Below are positions 45,800-55,715 of a DNA stretch of 64,000 nucleotides, in pieces; position 1 is the stretch's first letter, and every line of letters starts with the position of its first letter. The DNA is from Paracidovorax valerianellae (GTDB lineage Bacteria > Pseudomonadota > Gammaproteobacteria > Burkholderiales > Burkholderiaceae_C), in the NCBI RefSeq assembly GCF_900102625.1, contig NZ_FMZC01000003.1, positions 434,001-498,000 of the forward strand, written 5' to 3'. The notes beneath the pieces are model-generated. The model was given only the letters and a program-made list of their open reading frames with translations, was not told the DNA's origin and made no database searches. The position numbers and the translations under genes were made by a program.

Positions 45800-46974
45800 C
45801 GCAGCTTCAGCGTGGTCAGGCCGATAAGGCACAGCAGCATGGTGATGATCCAGAAGCGCACGACCACCTGCGTTTCCTTCCAGCCGCTCTTTTCGAAATG
45901 GTGGTGCAGCGGCGCCATCTTGAGCAGCCGGCGGCCCTGGCCGTAGCGCTTCTTGGTGTACTTGAACCACGCCACCTGCAGCATCACCGAGAGCGCCTCG
46001 ACCACGAAGATGCCGCCCATGATGGCCAGCACGATCTCCTGGCGCACGATCACCGCAATGGTGCCCAGTGCGCCGCCGAGCGCCAGCGCGCCCACGTCGC
46101 CCATGAACACCTGGGCCGGATGGGTGTTGAACCACAGGAAGGCCAAGCCGGCCCCTGCCATGGCCGAGCAGAAGATCAGCAACTCGCCCGCGCCGGCGAT
46201 GTGTGGGAACAGCAGGTACTTGGAATACACGGTGCTGCCGGCCACGTAGGCGAACAGCCCCAGCGCCGAGCCCACCATCACCACCGGCATGATCGCCAGC
46301 CCGTCGAGGCCGTCGGTCAGGTTGACGGCGTTGCTCGACCCCACGATCACGAGGTAGGTCAGGATCACGAAGCCCAGCACGCCCAGCGGGTAGCTCACTT
46401 CCTTGAAGAACGGCACCAGCAGCCCGGCCTGTGGCGGCAGGTCCAGCGAGAAGCCGGACTGCACCCAGGTGATGAACAGCTCGAACACGCGCGAATTGGA
46501 GTTCTCGGAAATGCTGAACACCAGGTACAGCGCGGCCAGCAGGCCGATGATGGATTGCCAGAAATACTTTTCGCGCGAACGCATGCCTTCCGGGTCCTTG
46601 CGCACCACCTTGCGCCAGTCGTCCACCCAGCCGATGGCGCCGAAGCCCAGCGTCACGGCCAGCACGATCCACACGAAGCGGTTGGACAGGTCGAACCACA
46701 GCAGCGTCGAGATGGCGATGGCGCCCAAGATCAGCACGCCGCCCATGGTCGGTGTGCCGCTCTTGGACAGGTGCGACTCCATCGCATAGCCACGGATGGG
46801 CTGGCCGATCTTGAGCGAGGTGAGCATGCGGATCACCTTCGGGCCGGCGACCAGGCCGATCACCAGCGCCGTGAGCGCGGCCATCACCGCACGGAACGTG
46901 AGGTACTGGAACACCCGGAAGAATCCGAATTCCGGCGACAGGCCCTGCAGCCACTGCGACAACATCAGCAGCAT
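45796..46974 (-). CDS. mraY: Phospho-N-acetylmuramoyl-pentapeptide transferase MraY
   Basis: 392 residues, about ten membrane segments. Transfers phospho-MurNAc-pentapeptide to undecaprenyl phosphate, forming lipid I. Motifs: [35 protein letters not shown] and [19 protein letters not shown], plus the His cluster [12 protein letters not shown]. The start at 46974 lies 10 bp inside the end of murF. The frame is open far upstream but that part is antisense to nothing known and shadows murF. Identity is firm. Confidence 0.97.
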   Translation of the reverse strand: MLLMLSQWLQGLSPEFGFFRVFQYLTFRAVMAALTALVIGLVAGPKVIRMLTSLKIGQPIRGYAMESHLSKSGTPTMGGVLILGAIAISTLLWFDLSNRFVWIVLAVTLGFGAIGWVDDWRKVVRKDPEGMRSREKYFWQSIIGLLAALYLVFSISENSNSRVFELFITWVQSGFSLDLPPQAGLLVPFFKEVSYPLGVLGFVILTYLVIVGSSNAVNLTDGLDGLAIMPVVMVGSALGLFAYVAGSTVYSKYLLFPHIAGAGELLIFCSAMAGAGLAFLWFNTHPAQVFMGDVGALALGGALGTIAVIVRQEIVLAIMGGIFVVEALSVMLQVAWFKYTKKRYGQGRRLLKMAPLHHHFEKSGWKETQVVVRFWIITMLLCLIGLTTLKLR

Positions 46975-48383
46975 GTGGCGCCCCCGCGTGCGTTCTTCAT
47001 TGCGTCCGCACGGGCTTCCAGCGCCTGCACCACCTGCTCCATCTTCATGAACCGAGATCCCTTCACCAGCACGCTGCCCACCTGGGGCAGGGCTTGCTGT
47101 ACCGCTGCGAGCAGCGATGCCATGTCGTCGAAATGCCGCGCATCCGGCCCGTAGGCCTGCGCGGCGTGAGTGCTGAGCGCGCCCAGCGCGAACAGCCCGC
47201 CGATGCCGCTGGCGCGCGCCTGGGCGCCCGCCTCGGCATGGAATTGAGGCCCCTGCTCGCCCACCTCGCCCATGTCGCCCAGCACCAGCAACTGCGGGCC
47301 GGGCAAGCCAGCCAGCACGTCGATGGCGGCGCGCATGGAATCGGGGTTGGCGTTGTAGGTGTCGTCCACGGCCGTGACCACGCGCCCATCGTGCGGAACG
47401 CTGAAGGCGCGCGATCTCCCCTTGACCGGCACGAAGACCGAAAGCCCGCGCGCCACGGCGTCGAGTGGCACTCCGGCGGCCAGGGCACAGGCGGTGGCGG
47501 CCAGCGCATTGGTCACGTTGTGCATGCCGGCGATGCGCAGCGTGACATCGAAGCCGCCCTGCGGCGTTTCGATGCGGGCGCGCCAGGCGCTGCCTTCCCA
47601 CTGCGCGGCGGTGCAGCGCACATCGGCATCGCCCGCACCAAAGGTGACGCAGCGGCGCCCCGCGGCCAGTTGCCGCCACAGCGCGGTATAGGTGTCGCCC
47701 TCAGGGAACACAGCCACGCCGTCGGCAGGCAGCGCCGCGATGGACGCTCCGTTTTCCTCGGCCACGGCCTGCACCGTGTGCATGAATTCAAGGTGCTCGC
47801 GCTGCGCGTTGTTGACCAGCGCGACCGTGGGGCGAGCCAAGCCGGCCAGGTAGGCGATCTCGCCCGGGTGATTCATGCCCAGCTCGATGACCGCCGCCTC
47901 GTGCGCGGCGTTCAGGCGCAGCAGCATCAGCGGCACGCCGATGTCGTTGTTGAAGTTGCCTTGCGTGGCAAAGGCGGCCGGGCCTTTCCAGGCCTGCAGC
48001 ACCGCCGCGATCATTTGCGTCACCGTGGTCTTGCCGTTGCTGCCCGTCACCCCGATGAGCGGCAGACGGAACTGCGCGCGCCAGCCGGCGGCGAGGGCGC
48101 CAAGCGACTGCAGCGTATCGGGCACCTCGATGCCGGGCAGGCCCGCCGCATCGACACCGGCATGCGCCACGGCGGCGGCCGCGCCGGCAGCGCGCGCATC
48201 GGCCAGAAAAGCATTGGCGTCGTAGCGCTCGCCCTTGAGCGCGACGAACAGATCGCCGGCCTGCAGCGTGCGCGTGTCGGTGTGCACGCGGGACAGGGGC
48301 ATGCCGCCCTCGCCCACCAGCCGGGCCGCGGGCACGCGTGCCTGGATGAAGGCCAGCGCCTGCTGCAGCGTCATCATGCCCAT
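46965..48383 (-). CDS. murF: UDP-N-acetylmuramoyl-tripeptide-D-alanyl-D-alanine ligase
   Basis: A 472-residue Mur ligase that adds D-Ala-D-Ala from Ddl to complete the pentapeptide. ATP loop [33 protein letters not shown], and [20 protein letters not shown]. Three near ATGs exist (48383, 48377, 48374). A GGAGG site ends 6 bp before 48383, favouring that start, while 48377 would give an ATGA overlap with the murE stop. The gene overlaps the mraY start by 10 bp at its 3' end. Confidence 0.95.
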   Translation of the reverse strand: MGMMTLQQALAFIQARVPAARLVGEGGMPLSRVHTDTRTLQAGDLFVALKGERYDANAFLADARAAGAAAAVAHAGVDAAGLPGIEVPDTLQSLGALAAGWRAQFRLPLIGVTGSNGKTTVTQMIAAVLQAWKGPAAFATQGNFNNDIGVPLMLLRLNAAHEAAVIELGMNHPGEIAYLAGLARPTVALVNNAQREHLEFMHTVQAVAEENGASIAALPADGVAVFPEGDTYTALWRQLAAGRRCVTFGAGDADVRCTAAQWEGSAWRARIETPQGGFDVTLRIAGMHNVTNALAATACALAAGVPLDAVARGLSVFVPVKGRSRAFSVPHDGRVVTAVDDTYNANPDSMRAAIDVLAGLPGPQLLVLGDMGEVGEQGPQFHAEAGAQARASGIGGLFALGALSTHAAQAYGPDARHFDDMASLLAAVQQALPQVGSVLVKGSRFMKMEQVVQALEARADAMKNARGGATCC

Positions 48384-49891
48384 GCGCGGCCTCCGCGGGC
48401 GGCCAGGGCCGTCTGGGCATGGCCCATGTCGGAGAATGGCCGGCGTTCGCCTGCCACCTCCTGGTAGTCCTCATGGCCCTTGCCGGCGATCAGCACGACA
48501 TCGCGGGGACCGGCCTCGGCCAACGCCATCGCGATGGCGGCGGCGCGGTCGACCTCGGCGCGCACGGTGCGCCCGGCCACGGTGCCCTGCAGCACTTCAT
48601 GAATGATGTCCGCCGGCACTTCGCCGCGCGGGTTGTCGCTGGTGACGATGACCGCGTCGGCACGCTGCTGGGCGATGGCACCCATCAGCGGCCGCTTGGC
48701 GCGGTCGCGGCTTCCGCCGCAGCCGAACACGCACCACAGCCGCCCGCCGCGCTCGGCCGCGATGGGGCGCAGCGCCTGCAGCGCCTGGTCGAGCGCATCG
48801 GGCGTGTGGGCGTAGTCCACGGCCACCAGGGGCTGGTGCGGCAAGTGGATCTGCTCCATGCGGCCCGGCACCGGCGAGAGCTGCGCGCAGGCATACAGCG
48901 CGTGCTCCAGCGGCACGCCGAGCGCGCGCAAGGTGGCCAGCACCAGCAGCAGGTTGCTGACGTTGTAGTGCCCGACCAGCCGGGTTTGCAGCACATGGCT
49001 CTGCGAGCCTTCCGCCACGGTGAACGACAGGCCACCATCGCCCCAGGCGATGTCCCGCGCCTGCAGCCTGGCCGGCCCTTTCAAAGAAACGCTCCACAGG
49101 TCCAGCGGTTGCTGGGACAGCGCCTCGTGCAGTTCGGCGCCGCGCAGATCGTCGGTGTTCACCACCGCGATCTGCAGCCCGGGCCATTCGAACAGCGTGC
49201 TCTTGGCCTGCCAGTAGGCCGCCATGCTGGGGTGGTAGTCGAGGTGATCCTGCGTGAAATTGGTGAACAGGGCGGCGCGCACCCGCGTGCCCGTCAGGCG
49301 GTGCTCCGCCAGGCCGATGGACGATGCCTCGATCGCACAGGCCACATGGCCTTCCTTGGCGAAGTGGGCGAAAGCGCGCTGCAGGCGCACGGGGTCGGGC
49401 GTGGTGAGGCCGGTGGATTCGAGCGTGGGCGGAACGCCGGCGCCGAGGGTGCCGATGAGCGCACAGCCCCCCTGGGCGAGCAGTTCGTTGCGCGACAGCA
49501 GGTTGAGCGCGTCCGCCAGCCACCAGCTCACGCTCGTCTTGCCGTTGGTGCCGGTCACGGCCAGCACATCGAGCGAATGCGTGGGGTGGCCAAACCATTC
49601 GGCCGCCAGGCTGCCGGTGACCGCTTTCAGACCGCGCAGCGCAGCCACCGGCGCGTCGCCGAAGTGGAAGGATTCGATGCCCTCGTGCTCGACCAGGCAG
49701 GCCACGGCGCCGCGGGCCAGCGCATCGCCCACATGGGCGCGGCCGTCGGTGGCGGCTCCAGGCCAGGCGATGAAACCGTCGCCGGGCTGGATCAACCGGC
49801 TGTCGGTCTGCAGCGTGCCGGCCACACGGGCGGCCAGCCATTGCACGGCGTCGTGCACGGAGGTGAGCAACGGGGTCGTCGTTGTCGTCAT
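48374..49891 (-). CDS. murE: UDP-MurNAc-tripeptide synthetase (meso-diaminopimelate-adding) MurE
   Basis: A 505-residue Mur ligase. ATP loop TGTNGKTSVSWW, THSLDVLAV before it, and the acceptor-specificity motif TSDNPRGE, whose DNPR form indicates meso-diaminopimelate rather than lysine. The product UDP-MurNAc-Ala-Glu-mDAP is then passed to MurF. The start overlaps the ftsI stop by 4 bp. This fits Gram-negative peptidoglycan and the mDAP specificity implied by Mpl. Confidence 0.97.
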   Translation of the reverse strand: MTTTTTPLLTSVHDAVQWLAARVAGTLQTDSRLIQPGDGFIAWPGAATDGRAHVGDALARGAVACLVEHEGIESFHFGDAPVAALRGLKAVTGSLAAEWFGHPTHSLDVLAVTGTNGKTSVSWWLADALNLLSRNELLAQGGCALIGTLGAGVPPTLESTGLTTPDPVRLQRAFAHFAKEGHVACAIEASSIGLAEHRLTGTRVRAALFTNFTQDHLDYHPSMAAYWQAKSTLFEWPGLQIAVVNTDDLRGAELHEALSQQPLDLWSVSLKGPARLQARDIAWGDGGLSFTVAEGSQSHVLQTRLVGHYNVSNLLLVLATLRALGVPLEHALYACAQLSPVPGRMEQIHLPHQPLVAVDYAHTPDALDQALQALRPIAAERGGRLWCVFGCGGSRDRAKRPLMGAIAQQRADAVIVTSDNPRGEVPADIIHEVLQGTVAGRTVRAEVDRAAAIAMALAEAGPRDVVLIAGKGHEDYQEVAGERRPFSDMGHAQTALAARGGRAWA

Positions 49892-51633
49892 AGCGATTCC
49901 TCCACGGTATTGGCCACGATCTGCGGCTTGACGGCCATGTCGGGCTGCACGCCCATCATGCGAAGGGTCTGCTGCACGACGGCGCTGAACACCGGCGCGG
50001 CCACCGCGCCCCCGTAGAACACCCCGTTGCTGGGTTCGTCGATCATCACGGCGACGATGATGCGCGGCTTGTCGATCGGGGCCATGCCGGTGAACCATGC
50101 GCGGTACTTGCCCGAGGCGTAGCTCTTGCCCACCTGCTTGCGCGCGGTGCCGGACTTGCCGCCCACCGAGTAGCCCACGGTCTGCGCCTGCTGGCCCGTG
50201 CCGCCGGGCCCAGCAGCCATCTGCAGCATCTTGCGCACCTGATCGGCCGTGCGCTCGGAAAACACGGGCACGCCCACAGCCGGCGCGCTCGACTTCAGCA
50301 TGGTCGCCGGGATGATCTGGCCGCCGTTGGCGAACACGGTGTACGAGCGCGCCATCTGCAGCAGGCTGGCCGAGAGGCCGTAGCCGTACGACATGGTGGC
50401 CTGCTCCACCGGGCGCCAGGTCTTGTAGGGCCGCAGGCGGCCGCTCACGACACCGGGAAAGTGGATTTGCGGCTTCTGCCCGAAGCCGGCCGCCGAGAAG
50501 GTCTCCCACATCTCGCGCGCCGGCATCTGCATGGCGATCTTGGTGGTGCCCACGTTGCTGGACTTCTGGATCACGCCCTCGACCGTGAGCACGCCGTAGT
50601 TGTGCGTGTCGGAGATGGTCGAGCCCGTGATCGTCACGCGACCGGGGTTGGTGTCGACGATGGTCTCGGGCCGCACGCGGCCGGTTTCCAGCGCCAGGCC
50701 GATGGTGAACGGCTTCATGGTCGAGCCGGGCTCGAACACATCGGTGAGCGCGCGGTTGCGCAGCTGCTCGCCGGTGAGGTTCTGGCGCTTGTCGGGCACG
50801 TAGCTGGGGTAGTTGGCCAGCGCCAGCAGTTCGCCCGTGTGCGCGTCGATCACCACCACGCTGCCGGCCTTGGCCTTGTGCAGCGCCACCTGGTCGCGAA
50901 GCTTCTGGTAGGCGAAGAACTGCACCTTGCTGTCGATGGACAGTTGCATGTCCTGCCCGTCCACCGGCGGCACCTCGGCGCCCACGCCTTCCACCACACG
51001 GCCCAGCCGGTCCTTGATGACGCGGCGCGAACCGGCCTTGCCCGCCAGTTGCTGGTCGAAGGCGAGCTCCATGCCCTCCTGGCCATGGTCTTCCACGTTG
51101 GTGAAGCCCACCACGTGCGCGGCCGATTCGCCTTCGGGGTATTGGCGCTTGTATTCCTTGCGCTGGTAGATGCCCTTGATGTCGAGCGCGGCGATCTGCT
51201 GGCCGACTTCCCAATCGAGCTGGCGCTTGATCCAGACGAAGGTCTTGTCCTCGTCCGCGAGCTTGGTCTTGAGCGCGGGCAGCGGCATTTCCAGCAGCTT
51301 GGCCAGCTGCTGGAGCTTTTCACGCACCTCGGGCTTGTCCTGCTCGACGTCTTCCGGAATGGCCCAGATGCTGGCGGCGGGCACGCTGGAGGCGAGGATC
51401 AGGCCATTGCGGTCCACGATGCGCCCGCGGTTGGCGGGCAGCTCCAGCGTGCGAGCGAAACGCACTTCGCCCTGCCGCTGAAAGAATGCGTTGCCGAACA
51501 CCTGCACGTAGGCCGCGCGGGCGCCCAGGCCCACGAAGCCCAGCGCCACCATGGCGACGATGAACTTGCTGCGCCAGACCGGCGTCTTGCTGGCCAGCAG
51601 CGGGCTGGAGGTGTAGTTCACGCTGCGGCTCAT
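49888..51633 (-). CDS. ftsI: Septal peptidoglycan transpeptidase (PBP3) FtsI
   Basis: 581 residues. A short cytoplasmic tail, one membrane helix (about 24-45), a pedestal domain (LELPANRGRIVDRNGLILASSV) and the penicillin-binding transpeptidase domain. Active-site motifs: STMK in FEPGSTMKPFTIG, SSN in QKSSNVGTTKIA, and KSGT in GGKSGTARKQVG. It crosslinks the septal wall with FtsW. The start overlaps the ftsL stop by 4 bp. Length fits E. coli FtsI (588). Confidence 0.97.
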   Translation of the reverse strand: MSRSVNYTSSPLLASKTPVWRSKFIVAMVALGFVGLGARAAYVQVFGNAFFQRQGEVRFARTLELPANRGRIVDRNGLILASSVPAASIWAIPEDVEQDKPEVREKLQQLAKLLEMPLPALKTKLADEDKTFVWIKRQLDWEVGQQIAALDIKGIYQRKEYKRQYPEGESAAHVVGFTNVEDHGQEGMELAFDQQLAGKAGSRRVIKDRLGRVVEGVGAEVPPVDGQDMQLSIDSKVQFFAYQKLRDQVALHKAKAGSVVVIDAHTGELLALANYPSYVPDKRQNLTGEQLRNRALTDVFEPGSTMKPFTIGLALETGRVRPETIVDTNPGRVTITGSTISDTHNYGVLTVEGVIQKSSNVGTTKIAMQMPAREMWETFSAAGFGQKPQIHFPGVVSGRLRPYKTWRPVEQATMSYGYGLSASLLQMARSYTVFANGGQIIPATMLKSSAPAVGVPVFSERTADQVRKMLQMAAGPGGTGQQAQTVGYSVGGKSGTARKQVGKSYASGKYRAWFTGMAPIDKPRIIVAVMIDEPSNGVFYGGAVAAPVFSAVVQQTLRMMGVQPDMAVKPQIVANTVEESL

Positions 51634-51965
51634 CGGCGCACGCTCCCGGAACCCGGCGTGGCCGGCACGGGCGCAGCCGTGGCGGCGGTGACGACGGGCG
51701 TGCCGTCGTCGGCCACGTACTGCGTGATGGCCGGGGTGGCCGTGCGCATCTGCAGGCGGTCGCGGGCGAGTTTCTCCACCCGCAGCGGCGTCGCCTGGGC
51801 GCGCTTTTCGACCTGCAGGCGCTGGTGTTCGGTCTCCAGCCGGCGCGCCTCGGCCACCGCGCGGTCCAGCTCGGTGAACAGGCGGCGCGACTCGTACTGC
51901 ATGTGCACGAGGTACAGCGCGCTGACCATCACGCCGAGCAGCAGCACCAGGCTCAGGCGCGTCAT
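51630..51965 (-). CDS. ftsL: Cell division protein FtsL
   Basis: 111 residues: one membrane helix at the N-terminus (about 3-20) and a leucine-zipper-like periplasmic coiled coil ([27 protein letters not shown]), the FtsL layout. It bridges FtsQ and FtsB to the FtsWI synthase. The C-terminal Pro/Ala tail is disordered. Overlaps rsmH stop and ftsI start by 4 bp each. Sequence alone is weakly conserved; the call rests on position and topology. Confidence 0.92.
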   Translation of the reverse strand: MTRLSLVLLLGVMVSALYLVHMQYESRRLFTELDRAVAEARRLETEHQRLQVEKRAQATPLRVEKLARDRLQMRTATPAITQYVADDGTPVVTAATAAPVPATPGSGSVRR

Positions 51966-52894
51966 GCCGGCACCTCCGTGCGCTCGGCCACGCGCATCAC
52001 AGCGCTGCGGGAGCGGGGATTGGCCTCGACTTCGGCCGCGCTGGGCTTGATGCGGTCGAGCGCTTTCAGGCGCATGGGCTGCGGCTGCGCGAACGGCGCG
52101 CGGCGGTCGAACACCTCTTTGGAATGCTGGGCGATGAACTGCTTGACGATGCGGTCTTCCAGCGAATGGAAGCTGATCACCACCAGCCGCCCGCCGGGCG
52201 CGAGCACCCGCAGACTGGCTTCTAGCGCCTGCTGGAGCTCTTCAAGCTCGGCGTTGATGAAAATCCGAAGAGCCTGAAAGGTGCGCGTTGCAGGGTTCTG
52301 GCCTGCTTCGCGGGTCTTGACCGAGCCAGCCACGAGTTGGGCCAGTTCAGCGGTGGTGGCAAGAGGGCCCCGTTCCTCGCGACGAGCAACAATCGCCTTT
52401 GCAATGGGGCCAGCAAACCGTTCTTCGCCGTAGTCACGTATCACCTCCGCAATCTGGCCGACCTCGGCCGTGGCCAGCCAATCGGCCACGCTTTCCCCGC
52501 GCGTGGTGTCCATGCGCATGTCCAGCGGGCCATCGAAACGAAAGCTGAAGCCCCGGGCGGGGCTGTCGATCTGGGGCGAACTCACGCCCAGGTCCATGAG
52601 GATGCCGGCGGCGCTGCGCTCGGGCAGGTCGGCCAGGTGGCGAAATCCCTCGTGCCGAATGGAAAAACGCGCATCGGTGATGCGCGCTGCTTCTGCGATG
52701 GCCTCGGGGTCCTTGTCGAACGCCACGAGGCCTCCGCCCGGCCCTAGCCGATCCAGAATTTTTCGCGAATGCCCTCCGCGACCGAAGGTGGCGTCGATCC
52801 AGGTACCGGCAGGCGCCGGGCCGGCGCCGCCCAGCAAGGCGTCGACCGCCTCGCCCAGCAAGACCGTGGTGTGTTGCAGCGGTGCGTTCACCAT
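51962..52894 (-). CDS. rsmH: 16S rRNA (cytosine-1402-N4)-methyltransferase RsmH
   Basis: 310 residues (also called MraW). Methylates C1402 of 16S rRNA near the P site. Motifs: [30 protein letters not shown] (SAM loop), [16 protein letters not shown], and [17 protein letters not shown]. The start at 52894 lies 4 bp after the mraZ stop. Length and position fit. Confidence 0.97.
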   Translation of the reverse strand: MVNAPLQHTTVLLGEAVDALLGGAGPAPAGTWIDATFGRGGHSRKILDRLGPGGGLVAFDKDPEAIAEAARITDARFSIRHEGFRHLADLPERSAAGILMDLGVSSPQIDSPARGFSFRFDGPLDMRMDTTRGESVADWLATAEVGQIAEVIRDYGEERFAGPIAKAIVARREERGPLATTAELAQLVAGSVKTREAGQNPATRTFQALRIFINAELEELQQALEASLRVLAPGGRLVVISFHSLEDRIVKQFIAQHSKEVFDRRAPFAQPQPMRLKALDRIKPSAAEVEANPRSRSAVMRVAERTEVPA

Positions 52895-52898
52895 GGCC

Positions 52899-53327
52899 TC
52901 AGAAAGAAAAGTCCTGGAAAGCGGCCGGCATTTCGGCCTGCATCGCGACGGCTTCCTGCGCCTCGTAAGTCGCCTTGTCCCACAGTTCGAAGTGGTTGCC
53001 CATGCCGAGCAGCATGGTGTCCTTGGTGATGCCTGCGGCCTGGCGCAGTTCGGGCGAAACCAGCACCCGGCCGGTGCCGTCCATGTCCACGTCCATCGCG
53101 TTGCCCAGGAAGATGCGCTTCCACCACTGGGCGGACATGGGGAGCTCGGCAATGCGTTCGCGGAATTTTTCCCATTCGGGGCGGGGGAACACCATGAGGC
53201 AGCCGTGCGGGTGCTTGGTGATGGTGAGTTGACCGTTCGCGGTGGCGGCGAGGACGTCACGATGCCGGGTAGGCACGGAAAGCCTCCCCTTTGCATCCAG
53301 ACTCAGCGATGACGCCCCTTGAAACAC
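52899..53327 (-). CDS. mraZ: Transcriptional regulator MraZ
   Basis: 142 residues from a GTG at 53327 (reads [16 protein letters not shown]). This matches the canonical MraZ length and N-terminus. An in-frame ATG lies upstream at 53396, but a start there would put part of the four-box operator inside the gene and add residues (VKSALVRPF) that look like operator DNA. Two AbrB/SpoVT-like domains with DXXXR-type DAKGRLSVP and [12 protein letters not shown] motifs. MraZ binds DNA repeats upstream of its own operon and represses it. First gene of the division cluster. Confidence 0.93.
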   Translation of the reverse strand: MFQGASSLSLDAKGRLSVPTRHRDVLAATANGQLTITKHPHGCLMVFPRPEWEKFRERIAELPMSAQWWKRIFLGNAMDVDMDGTGRVLVSPELRQAAGITKDTMLLGMGNHFELWDKATYEAQEAVAMQAEMPAAFQDFSF

Positions 53328-53382
53328 GGAATCGAACCCCAACTCGTTGTCGCGCCTGAACGCCCGGAATGGACGCACGAGG

Positions 53383-53419
53383 GCACTTTTCACCACTTAA
53401 TTGCACTTTTTTGCACTGT
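53383..53419 (-). promoter_or_regulatory. MraZ operator: four 7-bp boxes at 10-bp spacing
   Basis: Read on the minus strand: ACAGTGC (53419-53413), AAAGTGC (53409-53403), TAAGTGG (53399-53393), AAAGTGC (53389-53383). Each is separated by exactly 3 bp, i.e. one helical turn apart. MraZ proteins are known to bind short direct repeats of this kind (AAAGTG-type in Mycoplasma, TGGG-type in E. coli). The last box ends 56 bp before the GTG start of mraZ. Confidence 0.85.
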
Positions 53420-53625
53420 AGCAGGAAAAAAATACCGAGCCCCGCCAGGTGCAACAAAGTTTTGCAATGAAATCAACGACTTAGCACCGACAGTGCCAGT
53501 GGCGAATGCCCAAAATGCGTTATCGAATAAGCACTTAGGGCAGCCTGTGCAAGTGATACCTGAAGGGTTTCACCCAACCCGGAATCCCGCCAACGAACCG
53601 GGGGGCCACGCCGGCCCGGAATCTT
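53420..53625. other. Intergenic region between hslU and the mraZ operator
   Basis: No gene is seen here. It must contain the mraZ promoter on the minus strand (TATTTT near 53431-53436 is a possible -10) and the end of the hslU transcript. A GC hairpin-like stretch near 53598-53620 has no T-run. Confidence 0.5.
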
Positions 53626-54954
53626 TTACAAGATATAGCGCGACAAATCCTCGTCCTGGCTCAAGGACTCGAGCCGGCCGTTCACGTAGGCGGCATCGAT
53701 GACCACCGTCTGGCCCGACAGCCGGGCCGCATCGAAGCTCACTTCGTCGAGCAGCCGCTCCATCACCGTGGAGAGCCGGCGCGCGCCGATGTTCTCGGTG
53801 CGTTCGTTCACTTCGAACGCGATGTGCGCCAGCCGGGTGATGCCTTCGGGCGCGAATTCCAGCGTCACGCCTTCGGTCGCCAGCAGGGCCTGGTACTGCT
53901 TGACCAGCGAGGCATGCGTCTGCGTGAGGATGGCCTCGAAGTCCTGCACCGACAGCGATTCCAGTTCCACGCGGATCGGAAAGCGCCCCTGCAACTCGGG
54001 AATCAGATCGCTCGGCTTGCTCAGGTGGAAGGCCCCGGAGGCGATGAACAGGATGTGGTCCGTCTTGACCATGCCGTATTTGGTGGACACCGTGGTGCCC
54101 TCGACCAGCGGTAGCAGGTCGCGCTGCACGCCCTGGCGCGAGATGTCCGAGCCGCTGGCCTCCTGCCGCGTGGCGACCTTGTCGATCTCGTCGATGAAGA
54201 CGATGCCGTTCTGCTCGGCGTTCTGCACCGCGCGGGTCTTCACTTCGTCCTCGTTCACGAGCTTGGCGGCTTCCTCGTCGGTGAGCAGCTTCAGCGCTTC
54301 GGCGATCTTGAGCTTGCGCGTGTGGCGCTTTTCCTGGCCCATCTGGCTGAACATGCCGCGCAGCTGCTCGGCCATTTCCTCCATGCCCTGCGGACCCATG
54401 ATCTCCAGCTGCGGGCGGGCGTCGGCCACGTCGATCTCGATTTCCTTGTCATCGAGCTGGCCCTCGCGCAGCTTCTTGCGAAAGACCTGGCGGGCAGTGT
54501 TGTCGGCGGGCGCTGCCGCGTCCTGCGCCGTGTTCCGCGCGGGGGGCACCAGCACGTCGAGGATACGGTCCTCGGCGGCATCCTCGGCGCGGGCGCGGCC
54601 CTTTTTCATGTCGCTCTCGCGCGCCTGCTTCACGGCCATCTCGACCAGATCGCGGACGATGGAATCCACGTCCTTGCCCACATAGCCCACTTCGGTGAAC
54701 TTCGTGGCCTCGACCTTGATGAAGGGCGCATCGGCCAGGCGGGCCAGGCGGCGGGCGATCTCGGTCTTGCCCACGCCGGTGGGGCCGATCATGAGGATGT
54801 TCTTGGGCGTGATCTCGTGGCGCAGCGCGCCCTCCACCTGCTGGCGGCGCCACCGGTTGCGCAGCGCGATGGCGACGGCGCGCTTGGCGCTGGCCTGGCC
54901 GACGATGTGGTGGTCGAGTTCGGAGACGATTTCCTGGGGGGTCATGGACGACAT
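53626..54954 (-). CDS. hslU: ATP-dependent protease ATPase subunit HslU
   Basis: 442 residues from [14 protein letters not shown] (an earlier ATG at 54966 lies just upstream). An AAA+ unfoldase that feeds HslV. Walker [16 protein letters not shown], Walker [10 protein letters not shown], an intermediate (I) domain (about 110-240; [14 protein letters not shown]...), and sensor/arginine region [15 protein letters not shown]. The conserved C-terminal end DLSRYIL that docks into HslV is intact. It follows hslV by 83 bp, a gap that holds an interspersed repeat. Confidence 0.97.
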   Translation of the reverse strand: MSSMTPQEIVSELDHHIVGQASAKRAVAIALRNRWRRQQVEGALRHEITPKNILMIGPTGVGKTEIARRLARLADAPFIKVEATKFTEVGYVGKDVDSIVRDLVEMAVKQARESDMKKGRARAEDAAEDRILDVLVPPARNTAQDAAAPADNTARQVFRKKLREGQLDDKEIEIDVADARPQLEIMGPQGMEEMAEQLRGMFSQMGQEKRHTRKLKIAEALKLLTDEEAAKLVNEDEVKTRAVQNAEQNGIVFIDEIDKVATRQEASGSDISRQGVQRDLLPLVEGTTVSTKYGMVKTDHILFIASGAFHLSKPSDLIPELQGRFPIRVELESLSVQDFEAILTQTHASLVKQYQALLATEGVTLEFAPEGITRLAHIAFEVNERTENIGARRLSTVMERLLDEVSFDAARLSGQTVVIDAAYVNGRLESLSQDEDLSRYIL

Positions 54955-54973
54955 GGGGACCTGCAATCAAATG

Positions 54974-55022
54974 AGCCGCCAGCGCATATTCTTCTAAGGC
55001 AGGCAGCTATCAAATTAATAGT
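54974..55022 (-). repeat. Interspersed 49-bp element, copy 7 (between hslV and hslU)
   Basis: Minus-strand box ACTAT-N7-ATAGC (55022-55006) then a 32-bp body with TATGCGCTGGCGGCT. It fills most of the 83-bp gap and ends about 20 bp before the hslU start, so it lies in the operon's mRNA. Confidence 0.85.
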
Positions 55023-55037
55023 AAAACACCCGAACGC

Positions 55038-55583
55038 TCACAGCGTCTCGATGGTGTGGTTCATGTTGGTGTAGATGCACAGTTCGCCGGCGATCTCCAG
55101 CGACTTCTTGACCACCTCCTGCGCGCTGAGCTCGGTGTGGTTCAACAGCGCCTTGGCGGCCGAATGCGCGTAGGCGCCGCCCGATCCGATGGACACGATG
55201 CCCTGCTCGGGCTCCAGCACGTCGCCGTTGCCGGTGATGATGAGCGAGGCGCTCGCATCGGCCACGGCCAGCATGGCCTCCAGGCGGCGCAGCACGCGGT
55301 CGGTGCGCCAGTCCTTGGTGAGCTCGATGGCCGCACGTGTCAGGTGGCCCTGGTGCTTTTCCAGCTTGGCCTCGAACCGCTCGAAGAGCGTGAACGCGTC
55401 GGCCGTGGCCCCGGCGAAGCCGGCGAGGACCTTGCCGTGGTAGAGCTTGCGCACCTTGCGCGCGGTGCCCTTGACCACGATGTTGCCCAGGGTGACCTGG
55501 CCGTCGCCGCCGATGGCGACCTGAATGCCGTCCGCCGTCTGGCGGCGGACGCTGAGGATGGTGGTGCCGTGAAACTGTTCCAT
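55038..55583 (-). CDS. hslV: ATP-dependent protease proteolytic subunit HslV
   Basis: 181 residues. A proteasome-like Thr protease. The start at 55583 gives [14 protein letters not shown]; the catalytic Thr is expected at residue 7 after a hexapeptide propeptide, instead of directly after Met as in E. coli. Other motifs: [16 protein letters not shown] and [15 protein letters not shown]. It forms two hexamer rings capped by HslU. Upstream (132 bp) is the STAS-domain gene. Confidence 0.96.
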   Translation of the reverse strand: MEQFHGTTILSVRRQTADGIQVAIGGDGQVTLGNIVVKGTARKVRKLYHGKVLAGFAGATADAFTLFERFEAKLEKHQGHLTRAAIELTKDWRTDRVLRRLEAMLAVADASASLIITGNGDVLEPEQGIVSIGSGGAYAHSAAKALLNHTELSAQEVVKKSLEIAGELCIYTNMNHTIETL

Positions 55584-55715
55584 AGCGTTGGCATGTGGGG
55601 ATGCCCGCACGGTTTGCAACGGCCGACCCGAAAGGGGTTGCAAGGCACCGCCAACGGCGCCCGCCACCCACCCAGCCATCCGCGCCGATGTCTGCCGCCT
55701 GAGGGCGGCAAGGCG

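Noticed and set aside
43655-46954. A 1099-residue open frame covering murD and beyond
   Set aside because: The upstream half is the shadow of mraY in another frame. The murD start is 45799, set by the 4-bp overlap with the mraY stop.
53328-53396. A longer mraZ from ATG 53396
   Set aside because: It would translate the operator boxes and give a protein 23 residues longer than canonical MraZ.
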